In this document: piece by piece, positions 1 to 9,725 of the stretch
How the letters are laid out: each line of letters starts with the position of its first letter
How positions within the stretch are numbered: position 1 is the first letter of the stretch
NCBI GenBank assembly: GCA_900404475.1
Contig: OUQQ01000283.1
Coordinates: 1 to 24,282 of the forward strand
Reading direction: 5' to 3'
DNA: 24,282 nucleotides
DNA from: Spongospora subterranea
Lineage: Eukaryota > Endomyxa > Phytomyxea > Plasmodiophorida > Plasmodiophoridae
Program-made: the position numbers and the translations under genes
Notes under the pieces: model-generated
The model's input: only the letters and a program-made list of their open reading frames with translations
Database searches by the model: none
Told to the model about the DNA's origin: nothing

Positions 1-578
1 AGGTCCGTGGTAGTCGCTAAATATCTATATTATTTGACTGGTAGTAGTGTTATAAATAAAGTACTGTACGTGTTGATCAGTCCGCTACGGGGAACAGATT
101 CGTTATCTACATACTGGTGACAGAAAGTCGGATGCGCGCTGCAGTTTGGTCCTCGATTCTGCAAAAGACATTCACCTACGGTTACCCTCTACAGTTCCTC
201 AGCAGGATCAGAAGACAGGTAGACGTGGATTCATCACTAAACTGCTGCGCGCATTCAATATTTTGGCGGAATGAGGCCGGCAGAGCATCGGACCATGACA
301 TGAACTGATGCAGCTTTATGTTGTTCGGCATCCGATTTGTGGATTTGGAAAATGTCCTTGCAAATATGGAATTTGGAAGAGAATTTAAAATGCTCTGCCT
401 AGTTTTGTACAGCTCCAGCATATTTTTGGAAAAAGTCCTTCCTCGTTTGAGTTAGGAAGAATTTGGTGTTGCAAATTGTTCGTTGTTGAAACCTGGCAAA
501 TTAAGGATATTATTCCATGCTTGACGATTTTTAGTGACCCTTTCCCACGCTTTATGCAACTTTTTCATTTTTTATTAC
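1..578. other. Left edge, no assured gene
   Basis: No recognisable gene or RNA. The only feature of note is a minus-strand open frame at 182-421, listed separately. The stretch from 422 to 578 is AT-rich with no coding signal I can support. The window edge may cut a gene here. Confidence 0.4.
182..421 (-). CDS. Minus-strand open frame, hypothetical, possibly one exon
   Basis: A 79-codon frame begins with ATG at 421 and ends in TAG near 182. The middle part, around the peptide SWSDALPASFRQNIECAQQF, has a composition like real protein. No domain, signal peptide or membrane segment is evident, and I do not recognise a family. It could be one exon of a split gene continuing toward the window edge, because GT and AG dinucleotides at plausible spacing lie just downstream. 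It could equally be a chance frame. It is included only because nothing better explains the stretch. Confidence 0.2.
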   Translation of the reverse strand: MLELYKTRQSILNSLPNSIFARTFSKSTNRMPNNIKLHQFMSWSDALPASFRQNIECAQQFSDESTSTCLLILLRNCRG

Positions 579-1320
579 ATGCAGTCAAATGAACCCATGA
601 TGGGCCAGATTGGTCGTCAGAGAAATATCTGCAGCGTTCGCCGTTCGAACGTGACTGAAACTCCAACAGCAAAGCGTTTCAGGCGGCACAACAGATTAAT
701 GTGAGGCCTTTCAACAGAACCGTATCGGCTGTGGACCCATTCGCCATGGTCTTTCAACGGATATTTGAAGAATCACCAAAACAAGAGCAAATATCGCATC
801 GCAGTTAAGGCGACAACTGGTTTACGGCACAAAACAAATCGAAGTAGCAAGTTTCAGGTTACACGTAAATCACATTAAATAAATTCTTGGAAACTGTATC
901 GGCAAAGTGTGCATGGTAAGTTAAGCAAATGCTGATGGATTTCTAGAATAAATTCGATCAATCCTACGATCGGTACAAGTATGTCAATTTCAAGCGCTAC
1001 AAATAAAACGACAGATCAGAAGACATATCAAATGCTCAATTTTTCGTAAAAAATGGCGATTGGAGCGGTGAAACCGTAACATTAACGACCGCCAAACTGT
1101 TTTGAACGGGACACTCTGCAGGAAAGGATGGCCAACACGGCCGCAGGATCGTCATACAGCACAGTCTCAAGGCAAACTGTCACCCTCTGTATGGCGGAAC
1201 GGAAGTGTAGCGTTACAATGCAGCTACAGTTCAGTCAAACATATCATCGAAGACACTGAATATCATAATAATGGCCATCTGCTAAAGTCGTCACCCAGAT
1301 TCCGCTCCTTCGGACGATAA
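579..1320 (+). CDS. Candidate seven-exon gene, unknown product
   Basis: Starting from ATG 579, a phase-consistent chain can be built through exons 579-650, 695-748, 805-864, 947-978, 1015-1075, 1122-1188 and 1235-1320. It ends at TAA and gives about 143 residues. The implied introns are 44, 56, 82, 36, 46 and 46 nt, all GT-AG, which are the sizes seen in the confident genes here. The protein is hydrophilic, with a basic N-terminal part and Ser/Thr-rich stretches, and I cannot assign a family. Competing readings exist. The segment 749-804, treated as intron, is itself open and protein-like, and an open frame from about 1299 to 1573 can be reached by skipping to the acceptor at 1298. It lies 83 nt upstream of the EAF start, in the same direction. 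The structure is a hypothesis for RNA data to test. Confidence 0.3.
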
Positions 1321-1403
1321 TAAACGCCGTCGCCAGAAGCGCAGCGGGATATTCCGCGACAGCAGCATCCTCGGAACAGGCGCTTCGTCCAGTAGCCAAA
1401 CTA

Positions 1404-2274
1404 ATGGCGTCGACCGTTCCCAATTCGGTAGACCTGACCAGGGAATATCCTATCAAAATCGGGAATTTGCATTCTCCGAATTCTCTCGTCCTCAGATGTC
1501 AGTTTCCGTCACCTTATACTTTATGGAAATGTTTGGTTGTGTTTCCCTTATAGAATTTTGTGTAATCGTTTGATTTAATTCGAGGAGAAAACAACCAAAA
1601 TGACAGTTTTTCAATTTCGAAAGCGGAGCGATTCTTCCCAACATTTCCTTCATAGCAAATCCAAATCAATTTTGCATGATGTAACAATGCGTTCACAGAC
1701 GATTTCAAACCACAAAGTGTCGATGTCACCAAGTCTGGCCTGTTGACCAAGTCCTCAACTGATAAAGTATATGTCGATATGCATAACCAATCCAACGATC
1801 TACCGCCAATATCTTTTACTGGCAAGTTTGAATCGGGAAAGGATATCGATTGCGTTCTCGTCTTCGAAGAAGACACCGAAAGTTTCGTCCTCGAACGAGT
1901 TTCTGCCACTGTAAAAAGGTTGACACACGATCGATTGGGCGGCCAGATGGCCTCACAGCGATTGGCAGCTGTGTCGGATTCCGTTCCGAATAGGACCAAT
2001 TCGGTGCAAGTAGTGAATGACCCCGTACAAAAATATCATTTGCAAGTGAGTTCTGCTGACGCCGGATCTGAAAAGCTCATTTCTGGTTCTGCCGCCAACG
2101 TCACTTTGGAAGAACCTTCGTCTGATCTTGACCAGATACTTGACATGTCTGGTCGTCCGAGTAAACAATGGTTCCGTTCAAAATTCGTTCACCTTTTTCT
2201 AAATACTATGCGCAGTTGTTGCCGAGGATTTCGATGAATTAGACGGAAGTGACGATTCATTTGACGAACTCTAA
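1404..2274 (+). CDS. EAF: ELL-associated factor (EAF) family transcription elongation protein
   Basis: EAF proteins bind ELL and stimulate RNA polymerase II elongation in the nucleus. Exons are 1404-1497, 1699-2160 and 2216-2274, giving 615 nt and 204 residues. The first join restores the family hallmark at residues 30-36, LRYDFKP, from an exon ending in T and one starting AC. Then follow SVDVTKSGLL (38-47), the F.G element near 71-73, and DCVLVF with a F.LER motif (82-98), in the order known for EAF N-terminal domains. The last exon supplies a short acidic tail rich in Asp and Glu, like the acidic C-terminus of animal EAF1/2. Introns are 201 nt (donor GTCAGT, also used in the helicase gene) and 55 nt (GTAAAC). 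The ATG at 1404 opens the exon that carries the conserved start of the domain. No frame damage is seen. It is shorter than animal EAF1, lacking a long Ser-rich linker. Confidence 0.85.
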
Positions 2275-2648
2275 TTGTATAAACTTGATCGATATCTCTG
2301 TCACAATATTGTTAAAACCCCTAAATATCGGGCTGTCTCGAATCCGCGCCCGATCTGCGTGCGTACTGGAGTGGTGAGTTTTTATCGTTAGGGCAACACC
2401 AATAGCAATTCAGAAGTGCTGCTAAGTGCCGTTTTACCTATTTGATTGCCCCGCAATATTACCCATGCATGCCGATATAAACGTCCTTAAAAAGAAGACT
2501 CATTTTCTTTTAAGTAATGCTGTAATTCGATACTGTTCATTTTCTACAGCGGTGATTTTAGTTGACAAATACAGTAAAACAAAAACGTTTAGAATACGGC
2601 ATATTCCATGAGATTGCCAGAAAATTCTTACGTTACTCTCGACACCTC
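2275..2648. other. Intergenic between convergent EAF and nitrobindin genes
   Basis: This 374-nt stretch lies between the stop codons of two convergent genes. It contains a short plus-strand open frame at 2426-2611 with no protein-like composition. I see nothing else in it. It should hold both 3' untranslated regions. Confidence 0.5.
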
Positions 2649-3544
2649 CTACAATGATGCAGGAATTTTAGAAAGCCTTCCAAATAAATGAAAGGTCATT
2701 GGAGAGTTCTCAGTCTCCATTTCCACCGTGTATTCCATGTCGGAAAGATTTGCGTTCACTGTAAACTTCCGCCTAGAGAGAAACTCCTCAGAAATGCCTT
2801 ATTCCATTTTGAAAATATGTGAAAAATACCTAATTTTGTTGGCATAAGGATGGCTTGCAGACTCTATACGGGTAAGGTGGGTTGACTCTAAAAGAAACAC
2901 GAAATTTCCGCCTTCAACCACAAGGGATCCTTCTGATATTTCGGCAAGACCCATAGCGTGGGAAATAGACATAGAAACACTGTTAGACCCAGGTGTCATC
3001 CGCCAAAATCCCATCTCCGAATGCATGGGCTTGACCTCAGGATTTTTCTGTGATCAAGAACGAAAGATGTGTTGATGATCGCAAACCCAGAAAAAAAATG
3101 TTCTGAAAAACCTTGAAGGTACGCTGCTGCATTAGCAGAAAAGGTTGGCCAGTGGATAAAAACTCAATATGATCATGATACTCGAATGGAGCGATGGTCG
3201 GGTATTCGCCACGTCCATGGCCGGACTACATTATCACAAACTGATGAGAAAAGACACGTGGCACAAATACTACAGCAGCACATGTACCCAGGTTCCTATC
3301 AGACCCAATTAAATAATAAGCACCACTTAATATCCTCAGCAAACTATTTCTAATTGATTAAGAAGATTAATGGTTCAAACAATTAATCTTCTCAAGTAAC
3401 TAAGTGAGTGAAATACTGAGTGTAAAGCCTGCCTAATAATGGAGCAAGCTTAGCAATCTGGTCATGAAGAGGACGTCTTGCAACAGTCTTCAGATATGCA
3501 GCGATTGGAAGTGTTGGGGGCGCGGTTTCGCTGGTAGAAGCCAT
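2649..3544 (-). CDS. Nitrobindin-like heme-binding beta-barrel protein (THAP4 C-terminal family)
   Basis: Nitrobindins are small ten-strand beta-barrels that bind ferric heme and react with NO or peroxynitrite. Reading the minus strand, exons are 3544-3433, 3295-3288, 3225-3112, 3047-2830 and 2772-2649, totalling 576 nt and 191 residues. Recognisable blocks in order are LAPLLGTWSGHGRGEYPTI at about 33-51, an STGQPFLLMQQRTF strand before the third junction, PMHSEMGFWR near 85-94, and SPMTFHL near 174-180. His179 in that last block sits where the family has its proximal heme ligand. The first intron (3432 down to 3296) needs a GC donor and is followed by an 8-nt exon coding the GTW motif. The other introns are 62, 64 and 57 nt and are GT-AG. 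Without the microexon the conserved GTW is lost and the frame breaks. The ATG at 3544 gives a short Ala/Thr/Pro N-terminus. No THAP zinc finger is present, so this is the free-standing form. The exons from 3225 downward are firm; the first two are well supported by motif. Confidence 0.88.
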
Positions 3545-3968
3545 GACAGTTTATACGTGACCACTGCCAAAATGGCTGTGCGGCAATATTGCTTGATCCA
3601 TCTATGGTCACCGCGAGCATCAGCCAATGCTAGAGATTGGATATTCACTAGGCGGGTTTCAGGTTTCGTCAAGAAGACAAGTTTCATGAATCCCATGGGG
3701 GATTCGTTAGCCCAAGAGCTCTTCAATGAATTTGGCCCAATCGTCCAGAAGACGGGCTTGTCGCTGCTTAGGAATTAGCCAGAGTAGCGGCAAGTCCCAG
3801 AATATTCCTTATAAACTATAGGCTCATCAGCCAAAGAAATGGGCTTCACAAACCCTTGACAAAATGATTAACTTTAAAGGCAATGAGTATGGATAACCGG
3901 CATTATTACTCCAATAAACCCATTGATTGCTTACTCAGCGTGTTTTTTACTGATTGGATACATTGTCA
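3545..3968. other. Upstream region of nitrobindin, overlapping unassigned open frames
   Basis: Open frames of 78-104 codons run on both strands between about 3464 and 3778 and partly overlap nitrobindin exon 1. A minus-strand frame near 3775-3860 also looks protein-like. I recognise none of them. The region should include the nitrobindin promoter. No repeat or RNA gene is seen. Confidence 0.35.
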
Positions 3969-4195
3969 ATGGTGAGGTTCAAACTCCAAATTGAACCAAG
4001 CCTTGATTCAGCGTAAGCAATGATTTCACAGTAATTTGGTGAAGCTTATTTTGGTTAATGGCTCAACCGTAAGATTCCAGCTGGACGTTCCCAAAAATCC
4101 TAATTCATTGCAAAATGGCAATCTGATCGCAGGTATTTCAACAAACCACATCATGGAGAACAATTATAGCTTTCGGCAAAGGAATGGTGTTTGAT
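3969..4195 (+). CDS. Candidate small spliced gene, unknown, 3' end unresolved
   Basis: From ATG 3969 a plausible reading runs 3969-4012, 4032-4132 and 4170-4195. It encodes two similar hydrophobic-polar segments (VRFKLQIEP and VRFQLDVPKN) and then an AFGKGMVFD stretch. The first intron would be only 19 nt (GTAAGC to ACAG), the second 37 nt, and a GTAAGG donor follows at 4196. The downstream exon is unclear: one reading with a 20-nt intron ends almost at once. The peptide looks coding, but I do not recognise a family. It lies in the gap between two minus-strand genes. It may be a chance assembly of frames. Confidence 0.25.
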
Positions 4196-4438
4196 GTAAG
4201 GTCTTAGGTCAACAGCTATGGAAGCCTGGCAAATGATAGAGCTTGAGTTAACTGCTTTAAATTGTTCGATTAATCAACATGAAGGGCCAAAGTCGCTTTG
4301 GTCTATCAAATTATGCGGCGTCATATGAATCGATCGCTCCCGTTCCGTCAGGAAATTGCGCCTGCAAGCAAATGCGCATTGAAATGATAGAAAAAGCGTT
4401 TTTAAAAACATTTTCAAAGCTAAAGTGAGCATTTTTCA

Positions 4439-5092
4439 TTACAGTAATTTCAAATGCCTAGTAATAGAATCCACTAAAGTTTTTTCAGCAGGGCCTACGG
4501 CCATAACTGTCCTGGATCCAGGTTCGACTTGCGTACGACCGGCATCTTCAACTACGTAGGTACATATTCCGGCCGCTTCGGCTTGGGCTTTAACTTCCAT
4601 CCTGCACAAACACTTTATACATCAGGAAATAAAATGGCGTGACATACATTTCTTGTTCATTTTCGACTTGAACTGCGATTTTAGCCTGGCCGAATGTTTC
4701 CCAGGCCCATACTGCCTCCGGATACAACCGTACTGCTCTACGGTAAGCACCAAGCGTGGCATGCGCACATTGAGCTGTAAAAGTGACAAAAATGATTGAA
4801 ATGGCGACAATGACCGGTGCAAAAGTCGAATCAAAAAGAAAATAGAATGAAAAATAGCATAAAGGAAATTGTATACGGAAACGTCCCTACCTGCTTGTTT
4901 GCCCTTTCCCATTTTCAAATCTTTCCTGACCAAAAGGCACATCTGATGACGAACAGATCGCTGCCGCGCCACATTGCCGGCAATTTTCAGTGCATTCATC
5001 GCCGATCCTTGCTGGAACCGCCCTAGGTAGAACCCAAATATCGCCGAGCAGATACCGATGGAGGCTAGAACACCTGGATTGCCCCAATCCAT
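4439..5092 (-). CDS. PTRH2: Peptidyl-tRNA hydrolase 2, membrane-anchored (Bit1/PTRH2 type)
   Basis: PTH2 cleaves the ester bond of peptidyl-tRNAs released from stalled ribosomes. Eukaryotic PTRH2 is fixed to the mitochondrial outer membrane by an N-terminal helix. Minus-strand exons are 5092-4891, 4774-4648 and 4601-4439, 492 nt in all, coding 163 residues. Residues about 8-26 form a hydrophobic anchor. RKDLKMGKGK (56-65) and the block AAQCAHA (67-73, crossing the first junction) are the conserved catalytic surface of the family. Near the C-terminus are EDAGRTQVEPGSRTVMAVGP and a closing HLKLL. The introns are 116 nt (GTAGGG to ACAG) and 46 nt (GTATGT to GCAG). ATG 5092 gives the anchor immediately. 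Length and order match a complete enzyme with no damage. The start lies 281 nt from the divergent acyltransferase start, so they may share a promoter region. Confidence 0.93.
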
Positions 5093-5373
5093 GATGGCAA
5101 TACCAACCGCGATGATCACTGTTAACTCCGCCGCAAACCTTGACTTTTTTGTTGACGTATTTTGGTATCGAGACGAACATCTTCGAGATGAATACATATG
5201 CCATTGAGATTGCATTGAGAACACCGCATACCATCACTTATCATTTGATTATGTTTCAAGGAATTAACAGATCGATAAACAGTTGCTAATGTTCTGTTTC
5301 CAACACTGCATGAGTCATTGGATGGCAAAGGCGACCGGAACCAGCTCCCACAGCATATACCAATCCTCAAACC
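5093..5373. other. Divergent intergenic region between PTH2 and acyltransferase
   Basis: This 281-nt gap lies between two divergent start codons and is the likely promoter region for both genes. I see no clear TATA element or strong repeat. Open frames crossing it on the minus strand look like chance. Confidence 0.45.
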
Positions 5374-7738
5374 ATGGCTGACGCGCCCCAACCTGATACG
5401 CCTCGTGAGCGAGTCTATTTCCTGGACTGGATGCGAACCATTGCGATATATCTTGTACGGTCAGCAGAGCCTTGCGACTTACAGTACTTCTGAAAGTCTT
5501 GCCATAGGTTGTTCTTGTCCACACAGCGGAGAGCGTTGGTCGCATCACGGTGGCGAGTTCGGCCGTATCTGATCATCGGTATTCTACGACACGCGGTCTG
5601 CTGCAGTTTGGGATGCGTAATCAACCAGTTCATTATCTGAATGATATACGTATTAACCTACACCTCATTACAGCACTCTTCTTCTACTGTAGTGGTCGGG
5701 CTGCTGCATTGAGTCATGATTCAGTGCTCGGTCTACTATGTAAGTGCTATCGTACGACTTGACGTTATGTTACGACACACTGATTACAGATTATGTTACA
5801 TATGTTTATGGCGTTACCGTAGTCCTCTGTTTCCCTCAAAAGCGATTATTTTAAACGTTTAATGGCGTTCAACGCGATATATTGTTTTACGACATCATTC
5901 AAATGTTGAACTTGTTTTTTGGAGGAACCGATGAAGGTTCCAGAATAATTTCCAATCCCCATCATACAATGCAGTTTTGATTATATGCGACCGACCAGTT
6001 AGTTTTCACTACACCTTTGGCAATCTTGTTCGACTTTATATCACTTTCTTGTTCGCTTTGGTCGTGTTGATCATAGTTTGATTGCAGACAAGAAGACAAT
6101 GCGCTTGTTAATTCCGGCTATAGTTGGTGTTGTCATATTTGTTATGCCAACATCATATATTGGGAGAGCGTATCGCCCGTGTGCCGCACCTAAAATCAAC
6201 AATTTTTTCAAGTACGGTTGGAACTTTTTTTCTCAACAGATCAAGTGCAGCGGATTAGAATGGTAAACTATTCCGAAACTTTTGCCCAAACTATCTGTTC
6301 TCTCTATTTTTTGGTCACAAAAGCAACACCATCACGAAAATTAATACGCCATAATGGCCTATTTGGGTGGATTCCCTCTTCAAACTTGATATTAATACGT
6401 ATTCCCTATCAGGCTCTGGTTTCTTCCCGTTTTGTTCATCTTGGCTGTGATTAACTATCCATTATTTTCGTGGCTGCAAAATCGATATGACAACAAAGAG
6501 TGTCGGCTGAGCGGTGGTTTCCAGGCAAATGACCTTCGATCATATTTCTGGTTGGTACCTGTTTCCCTGTTCCTTCGAATACACATCTCAATTCATGTTC
6601 TAGGATCGTACTGGCTCTGGCATTGTCATATTTGCCAGGTTATTTTGCTGGTCTGCTGATAGTTGGGATGGTGATCAATATCCTACCCTACATTATTACT
6701 ATAATATGCGTCTTGAATTTGGACCTCATCCGGCGATGGCGTTGCCTTATGCTCGTGTCTCTAGTCTGCAACTTCATACCCAGTTTATTACTAGCCATTT
6801 TCAAATCTGAGTCATCGGAATCCTCTTTTCTGGTCTCTTTGATGTTTTTCAATATTTTTTATAAAGAAGGTAAATACCAATGTCATCGATTTGTTATTTT
6901 CTACTATGCCACGATGTCATTTGGGCTCTTGTTACCATTAGGTGTCAACTTCCACCAGAGAGTATTCGCAAAGCTTTGTTGTACCATTCTGTATACGTAT
7001 CCGAATGTGATACTGTTTTTTCAGGATATTTGGACCATGTTCTGGCTGACGAATATACCGAGTACCGTCAATCTACTGTGTATCGAGTATCGATGCCAAT
7101 ACAGATGCTGATTATGATTCTGTGCATATCAGCGTGCTATCCAAGCAGCACTGTTAGAGTCGGATCCCTTTATGTATATCCCCAATAGCTTCTATTCCTA
7201 TTCCTAATGAGTTCTCATGAGGAGTTTCCTCAGGTCTTTCCTCTATATCGTGATCCAATCCCATCTCTGTCCTTCATAATTGGCACATGGAATATGCTGA
7301 CCCTTATAGTTCGATGGTCTCAAGCCTTTTATAATGAAGTATGACCTCAGCATCCCCTGTCCCTTCTGTGTCGCTGAACAATTGTTTCAGGAGCTCAACG
7401 GTTTTCTATATCGGCACGGAACACAGTCCACGATAGTAGTGTATTTGGTGCATTGGCTGTTTATTGAGATTATCCAAGTATATCTAATACGTCCATTACG
7501 ACTCGGGTTTGTATCAGCGATATCGATTGTATACCCTTTGGCTATTCTCTGCTGTCTTATCGTGTACACTATCGCCGTATATTTTCCACCTTTTGGCATC
7601 ATATTTGGTATGGTAACCGGGTCTTTCAGCTCCAAATCCAACAGCACCGCTTCGTCAGGTATTTTTGTGTGTCATTATTGAAACACTACAGATATAAATG
7701 TGGTTTTTCTAGAGGGTGATTCCATATTGCCCATATGA
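5374..7738 (+). CDS. Acyltransferase 3 family multi-pass membrane protein
   Basis: Members of this family (OafA/nolL-like) move acyl groups onto sugars or lipids at a membrane. Resolved exons are 5374-5454, 5508-5616, 5674-5739, 6088-6262, 6413-6550, one from 6604 onward, 7391-7658 and 7713-7738. The first exon ends RVYFLDWMRTIAIYL, and exon 2 continues VVLVHT, placing the family's conserved His at residue 32. The next join gives MPLFFYCSGRAAA (63-75), then KKTMRLLIPAIVG, and after another intron LWFLPVLFILAV (from about 145). The 3' part has RHGTQSTIVVYLVHWLF, the family's closing pattern, then more membrane helices and a short polar tail. Introns are 53, 57, 348, 150, 53 and 54 nt. Between about 6868 and 7390 I cannot settle the exons, because several frames look membrane-like. 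A defect there is possible, but the motif-bearing exons are clean. The substrate is unknown. Confidence 0.8.
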
Positions 7739-7950
7739 TCTGCCAATGGAGTTGCTCCTTCATCACTTCACCGCAGTTCAATCTGCTCAATGCGGTGTCC
7801 GGTTTATGGTCAAGACATCACAGTTCTCCAATAATCTCGCACATGAACAAGTTCATCACATTTCAACGAAAAGTTGCGTATCGGTCAATATGATTTGTGC
7901 TCCGACCAATCCGATATTTCGTCGTGTTGGCCATCAAACTGAACGACAAT

Positions 7951-9310
7951 ATGGCCGAATCACTGTTTCCTACACGTTGGTGCAACAATTTTATTCGTCA
8001 TCTGGTTGAGCATCATCGGCCGACTCCGGGAGAGTCACCTCCGATACACCAGATTGTTAATCCTGAACCGATTCGGTCAACGGAACCTGTCATGATTACA
8101 AACATTGAATTCGCCAAACCAATGAACTTTAATAATGACGAAGCGCACAACGGCCTCATCGACGACGTCATTGCTGCGATTGGGTGTTTGAATCATCCCA
8201 AGCCAATCATCAATCGTATTCGCGGTTGGGAACAGGCCGCTGAACGGTTGATGATGCAACCACGAGAGCACGCGTTATCGTTTGCCGGTCTGATTAGCGA
8301 GTTGACCGCGGGAGATGGGGATGATCTAATGGATTTCGGGCCAGCTCATTGGAGAAAGCGATTGCCACAATCTCTTGGGGCATCGTCAGCTGTTTCTTCA
8401 TGTGATCTTTCGTTGGTGATACAATCACTTCGACGGCTGATCAAATCCGTTGACGTTGCTCCCTGTTCATCATGGAATATTTCAGTTGATGATTCAGCCG
8501 AAGCCGTGACATTGTTAGATTTATCACAACTGTTGATGACTGATATATTATGTTTTAACCCTGTTAACTCATTTCCAGGGTTGCCTGTTTGGCACTGAAA
8601 TATATCGTCATTAATGCTCGTCCTCACATGGCGGTTGATGAAATGGCCCAATCGGTCGCCCCTTTCCATTCATATCGATACGGTAACTATCAACCTCACC
8701 CCAGAACTCTTGTCAATGACGGTTTTGAGAATCGAAGAATTTTCCATTGTGAAGAACACCTTTTGATAAAGGTTTCCCTATTGTCCTTACCTAACGCTAA
8801 TTCCTCATTTATATCATTGAAAACTGTTCATGAGAAAGGCAGATTAAGTGTAAATAAGCGTTGATCACTTATATAACAGGAAAAAGAAAAACAATGGATG
8901 ACATGGAACGAGCTATGCGCCAATATCAATCAGAGTACGAGGACCGGTATCAAACAGTATCGGCTCGGTTCAGAGCATTGAAAGGAGCTCTTGACACACT
9001 TCGTAATGACTGTGCCATGTACGCTCATACACAGGAATATCGGGCATGGGCCGCCAGAATTGGTAAAAAACATCATGGCTTTCAGTTTCATCAACATGTG
9101 AAAATATGTTTCTCTTTTAATCATTGCTTTGTAATTTTCACGAACAATTCATAATCAGCCGAAGTTGTGCTTTTTTTTGTATTATACCATGCTGTAGTCA
9201 AATATATCTGTTGGACAGATGAGCTGATCCACTCATTGCCACGCTCCATAACCGCCCCATCCAATAAGATATTCGAGCTCGGTAAACAGTTCTCATTTCG
9301 CTATTTCTGA
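7951..9310 (+). CDS. Unrecognised protein with coiled coil and C-terminal hydrophobic segment
   Basis: ATG 7951 opens a long frame. Joining 7951-8531, 8579-8847, 8880-9062 and 9159-9310 gives 1185 nt and 394 residues with introns of 47, 32 and 96 nt, all GT-AG. The first exon (about 194 residues) has a soluble, mixed composition with a Pro-rich patch near 24-45. The third exon is charged and heptad-like, around MDDMERAMRQYQSEYEDRYQ. The last exon carries a hydrophobic stretch (AEVVLFFVLYHAVVKYICW) that could be a membrane anchor. The start lies 212 nt past the acyltransferase stop. I do not recognise a family. The second exon is the weakest part: another frame between 8660 and 8760 is also protein-like, so a different join or two separate genes (7951-8840 and 8880-9310) are possible. 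Confidence 0.5.
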
Positions 9311-9725
9311 TGGCGCCAAGATCCCAAAGTGAGTATCGCCACCTGGCAACAATGTGAAACCAGTTATCTTAACTAGTGTTTATTGATTATCAGAATACAC
9401 CGTATTGCATTTCCTGTTTCATTGTTGTGTTGATTTCTCTCAGGCCAGATCCATTATAAAGCTATGTATTGTCCCATCGATGTATGCCCAAGATTTCGAC
9501 GAACTGTACGCTGGTTCTGTACTGGTATTGCCAATAATTAGAAATACTCCTATATCAAAGAACGCTTTCGAAACGACTTTGATTTTGAGAATTTGTATTT
9601 GCCCAGATAGATATTATTGTTGATATTGGGGGCACGTGTCGTACAAATTTTCGAATATGGCACGCGAAACCGTCTTGGCAACAAGTACGAACTGCAGTTG
9701 GACATCATAATCATAACGCTTGGCC
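9311..9725. other. Upstream region of chitin-binding gene
   Basis: This 415-nt stretch between genes is AT-rich, with short open frames of chance type. It should hold the 3' untranslated region of the preceding gene and the promoter of the next. I see no repeat or RNA gene. Confidence 0.4.

Noticed and set aside
947..1075. In-frame TAA inside a protein-like frame, considered as stop-codon reassignment
   Set aside because: A 36-nt GTATGT...CAG intron (979-1014) removes it, and the confident genes use TAA and TAG as normal stops.
1299..1573. Plus-strand open frame with SDDNKRRRQKRSG and a Ser/Gln-rich tail, first read as a gene end
   Set aside because: The EAF start exon (1404-1497) lies in a different frame over the same bases, with a clear family motif at its splice junction. 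The open frame is probably chance or 5' untranslated sequence.
3048..3111. Apparent one-base frameshift in an A-run of the nitrobindin gene
   Set aside because: Treating 3048-3111 as a 64-nt GT-AG intron joins QQRTFK directly to KNPEVKPMHSE with no frameshift.
3973..3984. GGTTCAAACTCC, a tRNA B-box-like string
   Set aside because: No acceptor stem or anticodon arm can be formed around it.
4622..5224. 200-codon uninterrupted minus-strand frame covering PTH2
   Set aside because: Only residues encoded by 5092-4891 belong to PTH2 in this frame. The rest is a read through an intron and a shifted exon.
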